NCBI GenBank assembly: GCA_022410635.1
Contig: JAJVDF010000437.1
Span: 1,066,375 to 1,130,374, forward strand
Source: Tretioscincus oriximinensis
Taxonomy: Eukaryota; Chordata; Lepidosauria; Squamata; Gymnophthalmidae
Direction of reading: 5' to 3'
DNA: 64,000 nucleotides
Made by a program: the position numbers and the translations under genes. Below, in pieces: positions 25,205-37,234 of this stretch. The notes below the pieces were generated by a model. It was not told the DNA's origin. It did not search any database and worked only from the letters and a program-made list of their open reading frames with translations. Each line of letters starts with the position of its first letter. The first letter of the stretch is position 1.

Positions 25205-25360
25205 AGGACATAAGAACATAAGAAGAGCCATTTTGGATTAGGCCACAGCCGATCAAGTCCAGCATTCTGTGTCACACAGAGGCCCACCAGATGCACCTGG
25301 GCAGTCCAAACAGAGGAAAGCAAAATATGCTCCTGTTCATGACTCCCTGCAAATGGTATA
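25205..25360 (-). mobile_element. CR1-group LINE 3' terminus, minus strand
   Basis: Begins with ggacataagaacataagaag, the reverse of the (ATGTTCTT)n terminal octamer, and continues 'gatcaagtccagcattctgt', 'cagatgcacctgggcagtcc'. This is the reverse complement of the end of the 28.3 kb copy. Non-coding 3' UTR only. Confidence 0.8.
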
Positions 25361-25789
25361 GAGATAATGTTGGATGATCTTCTTTTACCAGGAAATATAG
25401 ACCTAAATTTGATTGTATGATCAATTTGTATTGATTTTTGCTGATATTTTCAAATAAAAGTTGTTGATCAATAGCAGAGATATTTTGCTTTTCATTTGAC
25501 ATCATTTAGGTAATGGAGTGCTAGGTTGATGTATAAACTATGTGAGTTGAAAACCATCAAAATATTGGGATAATGAAATACAAAGGAAAAGGAGCTCTCC
25601 ATGATAAATAGTGACCAGTATTTTTTCTATCGCATCTAACAGAATAAAAAAAATTACTAGAAATCAGGGATAACAAAAGGCNGTCGGTGACTAATGAATT
25701 AAAAATGCAAAAAAAGTAAGACAAATTTACATATGTGGCCAAGATTATTTTAAAAATATTTAGTTATTTTTTAGTTATTAGATTGCAAA
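25361..25789. other. unique AT-rich DNA
   Basis: No recognised feature; an isolated N lies at 25682. Confidence 0.4.
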
Positions 25790-26050
25790 ATGTTTGGAAT
25801 GAACATACTAGAACTATCCTGGATAGTCTCCCCATCGAGGTGCATCAGTCACCATCTCTGTGCACTTTCAGAAAACACTTGAAGACCCACCTCTTTTGCC
25901 TGGACTTTGGCTGAGAAAACTACTGTCTCCTTCCCATTTTTAGATATGGCTGTTTTTTAATGTGTTAAAATTATGATTTTATTGTTAACTGCCCTGAGAC
26001 CTACAGGTATAGGGCAGTATAAAAATGTAAATAAATAAATAAATATATGT
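25790..26050 (+). mobile_element. L2-type LINE, end of ORF2 plus 3' UTR
   Basis: The plus strand reads TFRKHLKTHLFCLDFG at about 25868-25915, the characteristic C-terminal peptide of vertebrate L2 ORF2, followed by a stop. The 3' UTR 'gttaactgccctgagaccta', 'gggcagtataaaaatg' and an (AAAT)n tail complete the L2-type end. It is 5'-truncated, and substitutions suggest moderate age. Confidence 0.82.
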
Positions 26051-26179
26051 TGATTGAAAAGAAAATCAGACTATAATGAATGCATTTGAAAAAAAAATCA
26101 AATTAAATGGAAAAAGAGTGCATCAGCCCCTAGGTTACATCTGTGATTAAGCATACAACTCAAACAGGTATACAATAAC

Positions 26180-26327
26180 TTTTAATTGGAGGTCTCCCAG
26201 TTCAAACCAGTTGAAGCAAACTGGGTGATTCTGTGTTAGTCNCAGTTCNNNNNNNCCCCCCCCCCCCATTTCACAAGTTGTCTGTTGTGAGGAAAAGAAT
26301 AGAAGATTATGTAATCTCTTCTTCTTC
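26180..26327 (+). repeat. CORE-like SINE fragment with N gap and poly-C
   Basis: cagttcaaaccagttgaagc, 'actgggtgattctgtgttag' and 'ttgtctgttgtgaggaaaag', with a final TCTTCTTCTT, match the 56.1 kb SINE. A C-run beside seven N bases (about 26249-26268) interrupts the body and may be a sequencing or assembly problem. Confidence 0.5.
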
Positions 26328-28329
26328 TTTTAATTGATTGATCACAAGTGATCTGTTAAACTAGACTACGTTTAATAGGATAATGTGCATTGCATCCTTA
26401 CAGTGATAAAGNCTGAGCACTTATAAAGCATGCAAATACATGAATTGTTTCAAGTAAATCAAGTGGGTGAAAAAGAAAAAAATCAGGGGAAGAGAGCAAA
26501 TGTTGATTGAAATGCTCAAAGGAAACAATATGGAATTAAACGTAGGCTCTCACTAGTAGTTACTGGGAAGATAAATTATTTCATGGACAATATTTGAAAA
26601 ACACTGAAATAAAGTTGGATAACAACTTTATGAAGTAAAGTTTAGAATATGGGTTGTCTTAAAAAAGAAAAGAATGATGTTCCCAGAAGGACAGAAATCA
26701 ATTGAAGCAAATGCTATAAAAGTTGGAAGACGGGGAAAAATGGATGAAATGGTAAAAGTCAATTATGCAAAATGATGAACGAAACAGGCGTACCATCACA
26801 CATAAGTCCTGTTTTTACTGGGANAAAAAAATGGATATCAAGTTAGTTTCAATCAGTGCTGGACACTCTAGTTTTTTATTTATCCCAAATGGGAAATGGG
26901 GCCATTTGGGGGGCTGCCTAAAGTCTACATTAGAATGTAGCTGCCAGGCTCATATTCCCAGAATTAGGCTCAGTGAGGGACAGGACCTTGGTTTTAGAAA
27001 ACAGCTATTGTAGATACATATTAGATTTTAAGATCACTTTTTAAATACTTGGATCCTTGATANAGCACAAATTGGATACTTTTATCATTCTTAGAACTTT
27101 GTTAGGACAGAATTGGATGAAAACCCAGTTTGTGGCTGTTGCATATTGTATCATTATCTGTTACTATTTACTTGTGACCCATTCCTGTTTGACTACATGG
27201 ACACCTCAGTAGGTATGCAGTTTTCTTAACAGAGTTACAGAAGTGGTTTGCTGTTGCCTAGTTCTGGGGAGAGACTGTGACTCCAACCAGCAGCCCTCTC
27301 CCCCCTNCCCCAGAGCATTTGTTTTACTGTTGAACTGTAGTCATTCTAAATGACAGATAAATAATAACCCAGTGCAATAAAATTGAGACAGACAGTAACC
27401 AAATGCTAAACTGCTAAGTGCCCCTGCTGTGCATGCAGTGATCCACAAGGAAAGAGATAGTATTTTATTTTGTCTGGGCAAAAAATCTAAATCAATATCT
27501 AAATGAATGACTCTAGTCCGAATATCTGATAGTTTCCCTTATTTCAGAGGGAAGATTTCTCAGCTACAGTACAATAAGCGCGTAGTTCTTCCTTTGTTAC
27601 GTTTCTTATTCCTAGAGCGTCTTAGCTATGGCATTATATGCTAGTGCCCTAGCATTTCCTTTTACATCTCAATCCAGAGAAGTCATTCAGAGGGGCATCC
27701 AAAACTAGGAAGCATGTTCTGGGCTGTATGCAAATTCTTGCTATAGTACAGTGCTCTGTCATTAATAAGAAATAAGAAAAAGCTTTCAAGAGCAGATGCT
27801 ATTGTTGCACACGGCTAGCTTGCACATAATGAAGGAAAAAAGCTTTCCCTGTAATTGAAAATCTGCAGCAACCTTTCAAAAGAAAAGATCAGCAGCACTG
27901 GAGGAACAAAATGCTCACTCGCAATACTATCTGTTCTCTTAGAGCAAATGAACGTTTGTGTGAGTAAATTATGCCCCTTCAGCTACTCTTTTCATAAGGT
28001 ATTAGTCCGTTTCAGGTTACGGTTAAACACGTACCGTAACAGTCCTTGTCCTGAAGAACAGGAGTGAAACATAGAAAAACAGGATTTTGAAGACGTTTTT
28101 CTGATATTCAGTTTTATTCATTTTTTCTGGATTTTAGTTCTATTCTTCAGGACTGAGGACCACGGGTGAGAGCAGCTTCAGGCTGTATAAGGACTGAATA
28201 TCTCAGACTAGAGGCCTACCATCGCTGAGCTAGGGGAGAGTTTGGTAGGCCTGTCATCTGCATGTCATGGCAAACCACATTTGTTGCCTTTACAGTCTGT
28301 AATAACATGTGGGTAAAGCCAAATGCATA
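26328..28329. other. unique DNA with one short shared repeat
   Basis: Mostly unrecognised. At 26912-26965 ggctgcctaaagtctacatt, then 'ctgccaggctcatattcc', is shared with 40130-40180 and 54197-54235. No gene. Confidence 0.4.
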
Positions 28330-28970
28330 AACATTTGGAATACTGTGTTCAGTTCTGGTCACCACATCTCAAGAGGGATATTGTGGAACTAGAGAAGGTG
28401 CAGAAAAGGGCAACAAGAATGATCAAGGGTCTGGAGCACCTCCCTTATGAAGTCAGACTGCAACGTCTGGCCTTCTTCAGCCTCAAAAGGTGACGTTTGA
28501 GAGGTGATCTGATTGAAGTGTACAAAATCATGCATGGGATGGATACGGTGAGAGAAAAAATGTTTTCTCTATCACACAACACAAGGACCAGAGGGCACTC
28601 CTTAAAACTGATGGGTAGAAACGTGAGAACAGACAAAGTAAAGTATTTTTTCACCCAGAGGGTCATCAGCCTGTGGAATTTACTTCCTGAAGAGGTAGTG
28701 GTAGCTAACAGCTTGGATAGTTTCAAGACAGGACTAGATAGGTTTATGGACACCAATGGGTACTAGGATGGATGTCTGGATGTTGCCTCCAGAATGGAGC
28801 AACAGGCAGGACTCCTGAAATGCCATTTGCAGGCAGTCATGAACAAGTGCATATTTTGCTTTCCTCTGTTCAGACTGCCCAGGTGCATCTGGTGGCCCCT
28901 GTATGAGACAGAACGCTGGACTAGATGGGCTCTGGCCTGATCTATTATGGCTCTTCTTATGTTCTTAAAT
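28330..28970 (+). mobile_element. CR1-group LINE, end of ORF2 and complete 3' terminus
   Basis: A 5'-truncated insertion. Peptides include [59 protein letters not shown] and FFTQRVISLWNLLPEEVVV. The open frame from 28497 ends in FMDTNGY just before a stop, the usual end of this protein. A frameshift or stop occurs near 28490. The 3' UTR runs 'ggatgtctggatgttgcctc', 'ctggactagatgggctctgg' and ends in cttatgttctta, the family terminal octamer. It serves as the reference for the other CR1 pieces in the window. Confidence 0.9.
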
Positions 28971-30310
28971 CTGAGAAATTTGTGAAGAATTTTTTGAAGT
29001 GTGTGAGAATTTTCAGTGTGTGTAAGAATTTTTTGAAGTGCATGAGAAGTTTGCACTTTTTATTTTCTACTGAGGGGAGAATACCTTCAGGAGCTGGACC
29101 TGGTTGCAGGGCCCCCTGGTGGTGGTGGAATGATTTAATTTTTTTCCCCTAAGCATAAAACAGGGTAATCACCCACCCATCCCGGGATGGTGGGGTAGAC
29201 ACCCCGAAACCAGTTNCCCCCCCCAAAAGGGATAATCTGTCAGCCTACAGAATAGTAAAGTTAGGGAATATATATTTGCTTTTCCTGCTTGCTCTCCCTT
29301 GTGTTATTGACACAAAAGGGACACCTTTCTTGATAAAAAACTTTGAACTTTTATACTAGGTTCTCTTTTGTCAGTATGCTGCAAGTGCTCATAACAATTT
29401 TTATTTTACTTTCATGAGAAGCTATTTAACTTTGCTGTTTGTTACAGCACAACACCCTACGTATTTTATAGTAAAATGCATACTTGTCAGACATTAACTT
29501 CCCATAATAACTTTTATCAATAGTGGTTAGTTTTTTCAAATCTTTCCCCCTGCATATTTTTTATCTTGGATACGCTAACATTTTATACTTTCCACCGTAT
29601 TTANCCTAGCCATATATATGTATGATATAACTGATCTTTTGTCTGTAGAAGAAACATAGAGTTGGAGTGTTATAATTTCATTTGTCTCTATTCCATAGTG
29701 ACAACCTGTCATTTTCTGTACTTTCCTAAACAGACAATACATGTACTTTGGATACAGTTGCTTGGTAACCAGCTTTTAAAAGTTTAAAATTGTAATTCAT
29801 CTCTGCCAGAAAATCAGTTCGTTTTACTTCAGTGTTAAGGCAACACTTTTCTAAGAATTTTAGTCAAGAATACCTTCTTTAAAATTATTTAACTTTCAGA
29901 ACATTTTGAAAACACTGCTTAATAGTGACTATTGTGGAAAGAGTGTGAGATGCTTTTGTGTCTGGGATTTGGTATGGAATCTACATAATCTTTTAAAGAA
30001 ATAATTATATTTTAGCACATTATGAAATAACTTTCTTGAACTGTCCAACATACATCTGGCTGTACAACTAAACATGAGTTCATCTTATTATCTAGTAATA
30101 ATAGCAGGAGAGTTTATAAAAATGGCATGAAGTGCAAATTCCATATTCCATTTAATTTGGTAAATTTTCATTGCTAAATATAAAAATTGATATTAATTAA
30201 TCATCTGAGCCAGCATTATAGTGTTATCATATATGTAAGGGAAGAAAATGACATATGTAGAAGATTTCTAGGCTGAAGTTATTGATAATTCTTCCAGCAG
30301 TCTTAGTTTC
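28971..30310. other. unique AT-rich DNA with a short tandem repeat
   Basis: At 28985-29040 aagaattttttgaagtg occurs twice, 39 bp apart, directly after the CR1 end. A short C-run with an N lies near 29217. The rest is A/T-rich with no recognised feature. Confidence 0.4.
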
Positions 30311-30322
30311 AGCTTTTAATTC
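30311..30322. repeat. possible L1 target-site duplication, left copy
   Basis: agcttttaattc, identical to 34904-34915, which directly follows the L1 3' end. It is short and A/T-rich, so chance is possible. Confidence 0.4.
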
Positions 30323-30830
30323 TTTTTTCTTTTCTCTTTTCTTTTTTTTTTTTAAAGCCAATGGTTATTAATAATAATAATTGAACATTTGGTATTTTCA
30401 ACGAGAAAGATATGAGATTAATATTGTGTTGAATTTAAGTTAAATTTGGGCTGAACTATTCATTGATTTCAGTACCAACTATATTAATTGAAACACTGAA
30501 TAGCTGCTCAATATCAAATGAATGCATATATATATATTATATATTAATTAAATAATGCATTGGTAGTGACAATTTATAATCTTTTTTGCGTCAAGCTTTA
30601 GGAGACAAAGCAAATAGGATTACAAAGTAAAGAAAAATGAAGAAGAAAGGGGAAGAAATAATAAATAGGGAAAATAAATTAAAAAGTAAAAGGAAGGAAG
30701 AGAGANGAAAAGGGAGAAAAAAGAGAAGAAGAAAAAGCCTCCACCTCTTTATGTAAGTAATTTTTTTATTTTTTCTTTATTATGAGGACCGTGCTGTTTT
30801 AGGCAACATATTCTCCACGGTTCCCCCCCC
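30323..30830. other. unassigned segment 5' of the L1 inter-ORF region
   Basis: Begins with a T-rich run (about 30323-30353), then A/T-rich DNA, then a purine-rich stretch at 30600-30740. If the 12-bp repeat at 30311 is the true target duplication, this segment was part of the L1 insertion event. No L1 ORF1 peptide (coiled coil or RRM) could be read in it. Confidence 0.3.
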
Positions 30831-30904
30831 CCTATGCTTAGTGGTGCTCCGATGGAACGCCACATTCACTCTTACCCTAGGATCAATTTGGGGTGGAGAG
30901 ATTT

Positions 30905-30926
30905 GGGGGTAGGGCTAGGGGAGGGG
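30905..30926 (+). other. G-quadruplex-type motif in L1 spacer
   Basis: Four G-runs (5, 3, 4 and 4 G) separated by loops of 1-3 bases, fitting the usual G3+N1-7 pattern. It lies about 180 bp before the L1 ORF2 start. Folding is not shown. Confidence 0.6.
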
Positions 30927-31106
30927 ATATTGGGGGATGGAATTAGATGTCTTGGATATATTATCTTCTCTTTCCTTTGGAAAGAGAGGACAAGTTGGTC
31001 ATGTACTTTGGGGGGTGGATGGGGGATCCACAGGTAACATTACCTTTTTTGTGTGTATTATCCATGGCTATACTGTGTTGCTATATCCTTATTATTTATG
31101 TGATAG

Positions 31107-34100
31107 ATGGCAAACTTTAATTTAATGACATTAAATGTTAACGGCATCAATACGGTTTTAAAAAGATACAGACTCTTCAAGTGTATTAACGAGCTGAGGC
31201 CAGATCTAGTACTCCTGCAAGAGATCCACAAGGCCAAGGATAACTCCCCCCTTTGTAAATTTAGAAATTGGGAAGTCATTGCTGAGACTAGAGGAAACAG
31301 CAGAGAAAGGGGTGTGGCAATATTAGCAAAGGTTCAACTAAATGTAAAAGTACATGAGGTAAAGAAAGATAAGAAGGGTAGATATGTATTTGTCAAAATG
31401 GAATTGGGGGGCAATATCATATCAATTCTAAATGTTTATGCTCCAAATACAGGTCAAAAGAGTTTTATAAATAATGTCCTAAATAAATTTCAAACTAAAA
31501 TACAGGGGGATTTTATTTTTTGCAGGGGATCTAAACTTGGATATCAGACAATATATGACTAGGTCAACATTTAGAAGAAACAGGTTCAGTTTACGGAAAT
31601 GGAACTTATATGATGTCCATCACTGTTTAAGCTTGAGTAATAATCCAAAGTTCTATTCAGCACGACATCGGTCCTTTACATATATTGATTATGTATTGAT
31701 ACATCCTGGAAATTTATATAAAGTAGAGGCGGTAAAGACTGGCTCGATTTATATATTGGACCACGTGCCAATTTTAGTCTCCTTCTCACCACAAAGTCTA
31801 GAAAGAAGCAGAACATGGAGATATGACCCAGAAACTGTTGAAAATATACNAGTTAAAAATTTGTTAAAAAACTAGATCCATGAATATTTTTTGCTCAATA
31901 GACAATCTCAACTATCAGAATCAGTGGTTTGGGATGCATTCAAGGCTGTAGTCAGAGGGGCTTGTATCCAACAGGATATAATAAGAAAGAGGCAAAAGAA
32001 TGCGTACAGGAGACAATTAATGAATGATACAGAATTACTTCAAAGGGATCTGGCTTTGAATAATAATAGAAGCCAAAGAATACAATTGGATAATAAAAAA
32101 AAAGAATTAGAATTTTTAGATAGGTCCCAATTGATGAAAAATACTTTGTATTGTAAAAACCAATTTCATTCATGGGACTCTTATAATGTGAAGGCCATGG
32201 ATAGAGTATTAAAAACACATCATGATAAAAGAAGGATAGATGGTATAAAAGATACAAATGGGACTCTACTATCCAAAGATCAGGATATAAGAGAATGTTT
32301 GGCGAAATTTTATAAATATTTATATCGAGAGAGGAGAGTACAACCAGGACAAATTAATATAGATTTAAGGATGTTAGAAGAGGATAAACTCTCCCTAAAT
32401 GCAAATATTACTGCTTCTGAGATCGAAAATGAAATCAAATCATTAAAAGTAGGAAAAACACCTGGACCTGATGGGTTTATGGCTAATTTTTATAAAGACT
32501 TTAGTCAGGAGTTAACCCCACAATTACTAACTTTATTCAACACAATAATTTCGGATCAAATGGTTCCGACATCNTGGATACAATCTGAGATAGTGCCAAT
32601 CCTGAAAAGTGGAAAATTGGAGGACAATGTAGAGTCATACCGACCTATCTCACTGGCAAATACTGATTATAGAATATTTACAGGCATTCTAGCGAAATGT
32701 CTGGAAAAGATAATTCCAAAGATAATCAAGGAGGACCAGTACAGTTTCGTTAGGGGGAGGAATATTGCAGATCCCATAAGAATATCAGTTAACATTCTTA
32801 GCCATGCTAAAAAACACCGAAGAAAATTAGCTCTTATAAAATTAGATGTTTATAAAGCATTTGATTCNGTAAANCATAGTTATATTTCAGAAATTTGCGG
32901 AAAGTTTAATTGTGGTGGGGGTTTTCAATCGGTAATATCAAAGTTATATGAAGGTAATATTGCAAAAGTGAGGGTAAATGGGGGAACTTCTAACTTAGTA
33001 GATATAAAGAATGGGGTGAAACAGGGGTGTCCCTTGTCCCCCCTCATCTTTCTACTTGCAATGGAACCACTCGCAAACAATATTAGGGCAAATCATAACA
33101 TTCTTGGTTATAAAACAGGTACTGATGATGTAAAAGTAAACTTATATGCGGACGATGCTTTAATAATCACTGAGGACCCTCTGCATTCTATTCCACATCT
33201 CAAAAACGAGATAGTAAACTTTGAAAAAGTCTCTGAAATGAAAATAAATATAGACAAATCTGAGATAATGATGTTAAATGTTTCTAGAGCACAACAACAA
33301 CAGATTGCACGTTCCTCTGGTCTAAAATTAGGGACAAAAAAAATTAAGTATCTGGGGGTCATGTTAACCAAGAATCNGGACAAAATTGTTAATTTAAACT
33401 TTAAACCTCTATGGAAAAAGATTTTAAAAACTATTTTTAAATGGAAATCTAATAGATGGAGTATCCTAACTAAAACTAGAGCGTTCAAAATGATGCTTCT
33501 TCCAAAGTTTTTATTTCTTTTCCAAACGGTACCGGGACAAATTGTAGAAAAGACTTTCAGGTCATGGGAAATATTATTGAAGGAATGGATTTTTGATGGA
33601 AATAGGAGGAGGATACCGAATCACTCCTTCTATGCAACAAATGAGCAGGCAGGTTGGGGTTTTACATGCCTAAGATCTTATTATGAGGTATTCCATATTT
33701 TTAAGTTGATTGATTTGGAGCTCTGTAATGATTTGAAAACAGTTAGGATTGAATTAGCCCTAAATAAGGTTAGAAATTTTTATTTGATGNTAAGAAGGAT
33801 ACCAGCTGATATAAAAAAACTGGCTTAAGCCACTAGATATTGCTTATAAAATTTAGCATGATAAGGCTATGAAATTAGTACCCTCCGAATACCTAATTGC
33901 ATCCAAAAGATTAAGAGACTTATATGGAATGCATGGGAATCCCATATCTTTAAGACAATTGAGATTATTGAGCTCCAGTGCTGGAAATTGGATTGCGGAA
34001 CAGACGGTCAGACATAATATGGCTCACCCCAGGGTAGACCTAGAAAGAATAATTGAAAACAGGAAGGTACAGAAAATGGGAACCACTAATTTATTATATA

Positions 34101-34765
34101 ATTTGTTGACCTCAATAAAATATAAAAATTTAAATTTATTAAAAGCTAAGTGGGCGAATGATATTAATTGTTCTGAGGTTGAATGGGAAAGTTGGATAAA
34201 AGACGTAATAAAGATTAAATGCAATAAATTTAAGGAGGTCAAGTTCAAATTCATCACAAGGTGGTATAGAACTCCGGCCCAATTAAGTCATACTGGAATC
34301 ATTTCCCCGTTATGTTGGCCCGGTTGTGCGGACCATGGTACATATATACATATGTGGTATGAATGCCCCAAAATAGGTCAATTCTGGGAGAAGATAATTA
34401 GAGAAGTAAATAGAATACTGAATATAAATATAACTAATACTAAACAACTTCTAATTATGTTTAGGTTTCCAAGGGGTATGGATCCAAATGTAGAAACGAT
34501 TACCTGTAAAGCAATATGGGCTGGTCAAATCAGAATTGCGAGGTGGTGGAAAGATTGTACTAAATGGAATATTAATGTTTGGTATGATTATTTTGTGGAA
34601 TTATTTTTGTTTGACGTTATAAGAGAAAGGAGGTTGAAATTGATGGGACAGCATCTTGCATCAAGTTGGGAAAGAAACTGGCGGCCTTTAATTACGTATG
34701 GTGCCGGTCATGTTATAAATGAAAGTTTGAGAAATGCTATTACCATGGCATATAATCAAATATAG
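31107..34765 (+). pseudogene. L1 ORF2 endonuclease/reverse transcriptase, inactivated
   Basis: About 1,220 codons, close to the usual 1,275 of L1 ORF2p, the nuclear enzyme that nicks target DNA and reverse-transcribes L1 RNA. The start was chosen at ATG 31107, just before the endonuclease motif LMTLNVNGIN. The endonuclease domain shows LLQEIH, LNVYAPN, a GDLN motif (read only after a frameshift near 31525), YIDYVLI and DHVPI. The reverse transcriptase shows KTPGPDG, ESYRPISLANTDYR, LIKLDVYKAFD, KQGCPLSPLIF and catalytic YADD at 33145-33156. The C-terminal C-X3-C-X7-H-X4-C motif is at 34313-34366. Breaks: frameshift near 31525, in-frame TAG at 31873-31875, frameshift and stops at about 33820-33862. 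Several usually conserved positions have changed, such as G to S in DQYSFVRGR. It cannot act by itself. Confidence 0.93.
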
Positions 34766-34884
34766 ACTGGATTCCGGGGGGAGGGGGGAAAATCTTTGGT
34801 TTTTGTGTTCTTATGTGAATTTATGTCTATGTGATTTTGTTTTTTTGTGTAGGTCAATGTGTCTTTTTTATTGTGTTTATGTGT

Positions 34885-34903
34885 AAATAAAATCTTTAAT
34901 AAA
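34885..34903 (+). terminator. L1 polyadenylation signal and 3' end
   Basis: aataaaatctttaataaaa contains two overlapping AATAAA-type signals, at 34886-34891 and 34899-34903 (the latter AATAAA-like). The L1 sequence appears to end here, followed by the possible target duplication. There is no long A-tail, which suggests age or a tail-less insertion. Confidence 0.6.
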
Positions 34904-34915
34904 AGCTTTTAATTC
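34904..34915. repeat. possible L1 target-site duplication, right copy
   Basis: agcttttaattc, identical to 30311-30322. Confidence 0.4.
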
Positions 34916-35681
34916 AGTCAGCTCAGCATTTCAAATGATGTAGTCTGCATATAAATTAAATCAATAGATTGACAATGTACAGTTTTGTTGCATTGTTTTT
35001 CCCCAGTCTTGAACCAATGTGCAGATGTAGAGGAACAGCCATATTTGACACTGATTTACTGTTGTTCCCAACCGAGGTTAAACAAATACAGTCCACTATA
35101 TAGTTTTCTGCTTAGTAACTTGGGACAAAGCCTTTGAGCCACCAGGTTATTTTTGATCAAACTGACAGCATGATGAATGTCTTTTCTTTCTTTCTCATAT
35201 ATTTTAATTCTCTTAGGTTCCTCCTCCCCCAGGTACCTTTTAAACATCTACATTTCAATTAACATTGTTATATCTAAAACCCAGATCACATTCTATGTTG
35301 TTTATTAAATAATTATTTTGTGATATTTAATGCCTGACCAGCATCACCTTGTAGAAAGCTTCAAAATCACTAAATATTACTCATATATATCCCTATTCTC
35401 ACTCACCATGAGCCCATCCTTCGCCATGGTTAAATGAAAAAACATTGCTGATGCTTCTGTCTCGGAAGTATGAATGGCAGGAAGAGGCACCTTGTTCCAC
35501 TGGCAGATGGAAATGATTTCAGTTCCAATATGGTAACTGTAAAAACCCCTAAGTAAGAGGGATGAAGAACGTTCTTTTGTACTGACACAAACATTGATCT
35601 ATTTAGACTGGTTTTACTTTTATTATTATTAATTATCAATTATCAATTATCAATTATTAATATTATTATGCTTTTCTAAAA
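34916..35681. other. unique DNA plus 7-bp microsatellite
   Basis: Mostly unrecognised. At about 35629-35660 the unit aattatc is repeated about four times. No gene. Confidence 0.45.
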
Positions 35682-36030
35682 AAACTACTCCTTGAAATTG
35701 ATGGGCAGAAGAGTGAGGACAGATAAAGGAAAGTATTTTTTCACAGAGGGTCATCCAGAAGAGGTGGTAGTAGCCAGCAGCCTGGATAGTTGTAAGACAG
35801 GTTCATGGAAGCCAAGGGGGTAAATGGCTGCTAGTCTGGATCTTGTGTTACTGTCCCCAGGATGGATTAAGAAGCAGGATTCCTGAAATACCATTTGTAG
35901 GGCCTGGATAAGATTTTGCCTTCTTCTGCTTCAGACTGCTCAGGTGCAATTGGTGAGACACTGTATATGAGAGAGAATGCTGGACTAGATGGGCTCTGGC
36001 CCCATTCAGCAGGGCTACTCTTATGTTCTT
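35682..36030 (+). mobile_element. CR1-group LINE 3' end (first of a tandem pair)
   Basis: Begins in the end of ORF2 ('ttgaaattgatgggcagaag', 'gtgaggacagataaaggaaa') and runs through 'ctggactagatgggctctgg' to cttatgttcttatgttctca. Internal deletions removed part of the ORF2 end near 35755. The 3' octamer region is joined directly to a second copy. Confidence 0.8.
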
Positions 36031-36268
36031 ATGTTCTCAAGGTATAAACAGCTACTAGGATGGATGTCTTGATGCTGCCTCTCAGATGGAGCAACAGACA
36101 GTATTCTTGAAATGCCATTTGCAAGATGTCGAGAACAGGTACATATTTTGTTTTCTTCTGTGCCAAAATGCCCAGGTACAATTGTTGGGCCACTGTGTGA
36201 GACAGAATGCTGGACTAGATGGGTTCTGGCCCAATTCAGCATGGTTCCTCTTATGTACCTACATCTTT
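36031..36268 (+). mobile_element. CR1-group LINE 3' end (second of a tandem pair)
   Basis: aggatggatgtcttgatgct, 'gatggagcaacagacagtat' and 'ctggactagatgggttctgg' show a second, shorter copy in the same orientation, ending in a decayed octamer (cttatgtacctac). Only 3' UTR sequence is present. Confidence 0.8.
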
Positions 36269-36830
36269 ATCCTCCGTGTTTGCACAGCACAGCTACCAAT
36301 CTGCTGTCTGGATGCAGCCTAAGATTGGTTTCCATGGTTTGAGGCAGGGATATTTCCCATTTTTAGCTAAATATGTTAGCTGATGGAGGTGGGATCTTTT
36401 ACTTTTTACCTGTGAGTTCTAATGAGAGAGACTAAATTCACTTCTAGAATACTTGTAGAGACTATATTAAACAAATGTTTTTATTGCTTGGGTTTTGCAG
36501 GCAGCCTCTAGAGACAAAATCTTCCCTTAGAGGTGTACTTTGTACAGTACATAAAAAGCATTTTGAGGCAGATTTTGCCCTCACTTTGCCCTGCTACTTT
36601 GTCAAAAGTAAAACATGTTGGGAGAAAACCCTGAAGTTGCAGAGGCCAATAGGTATTGGCCATGTTTCATGTCACCTTCTCTGCTGTGAAACCATAGACT
36701 CCATCATTTCAGACAGCAGCTTTTTATCTGAAGTGGCCAAGACTAGGAATTTTGTTTCATCCAATTGTTCCGTGTACATATACTAAGCCTAATTCTCATA
36801 TTAGTTTTAGAAGTGAACGATACCCATAGA
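36269..36830. other. unique DNA, nothing recognised
   Basis: No recognised repeat or coding segment. Confidence 0.4.
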
Positions 36831-37234
36831 CAAAGGTTGCATGCACATAGCATATTTCTAACTCAGTCGGAGCTAGACAAGGAAGACTACAGCACACGTG
36901 TTAAGCATCGTTGAGCAGTCGTCCTGCAGTAAACAGCATTTATCCTGAAATAAACTATTGCTGNGATATTCAGGCATTGTTCTGGAGAGCCCCTGTCCTC
37001 TTGCGTCTGTGGCTGCGTGCGTGTGCACATATTTGACGCGAGAGCNTGGCAGTTCTTTCTATAGGCTGCTGTGAGCAAAAACAAAAAAGCCTTGGGCTGC
37101 GTGCGAGGAGATTGAGGAGCGATGTGAGGCATTGGCCACGGAATGTAGACATTTTGTGAGCACAGACACATGATTGCTATATTCCAGAATATAATTTTAT
37201 TCNGGTTTTTAAGTCGTGGTGTGCATGCAGCCAA
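36831..37234 (+). mobile_element. non-autonomous DNA transposon, family A, short form (copy 2)
   Basis: Shares ataaactattgctgngatat with copies 1, 3 and 4 near the left end, and ttgctatattccagaatata, then tttttaagtcgtggtgtgca, near the right end. The ends are imperfect inverted repeats around ggttgcatgcaca and ggctgcatgcaca. The middle (cagttctttctataggctgc) matches copy 4, not the long copies 1 and 3. It is rich in CpG, so less decayed than copy 4. No coding capacity. Confidence 0.72.

Larger units (their letters stand above)
30831..34903 (+). mobile_element. L1 LINE, nearly complete ORF2 and 3' end, ORF1 missing
   Basis: The largest element in the window. A G-rich stretch before the ORF2 start (30880-30945) is probably the inter-ORF spacer. 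ORF2 spans 31107-34765 with breaks. The 3' UTR is short (about 140 bp) with a gggggagggggg-type run, and ends in gtgtaaataaaatctttaat, containing an AATAAA signal. A possible 12-bp target duplication (30311 and 34904) would put the insertion's left edge at 30323. ORF1 is absent, so it was 5'-truncated or rearranged. Confidence 0.9.
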
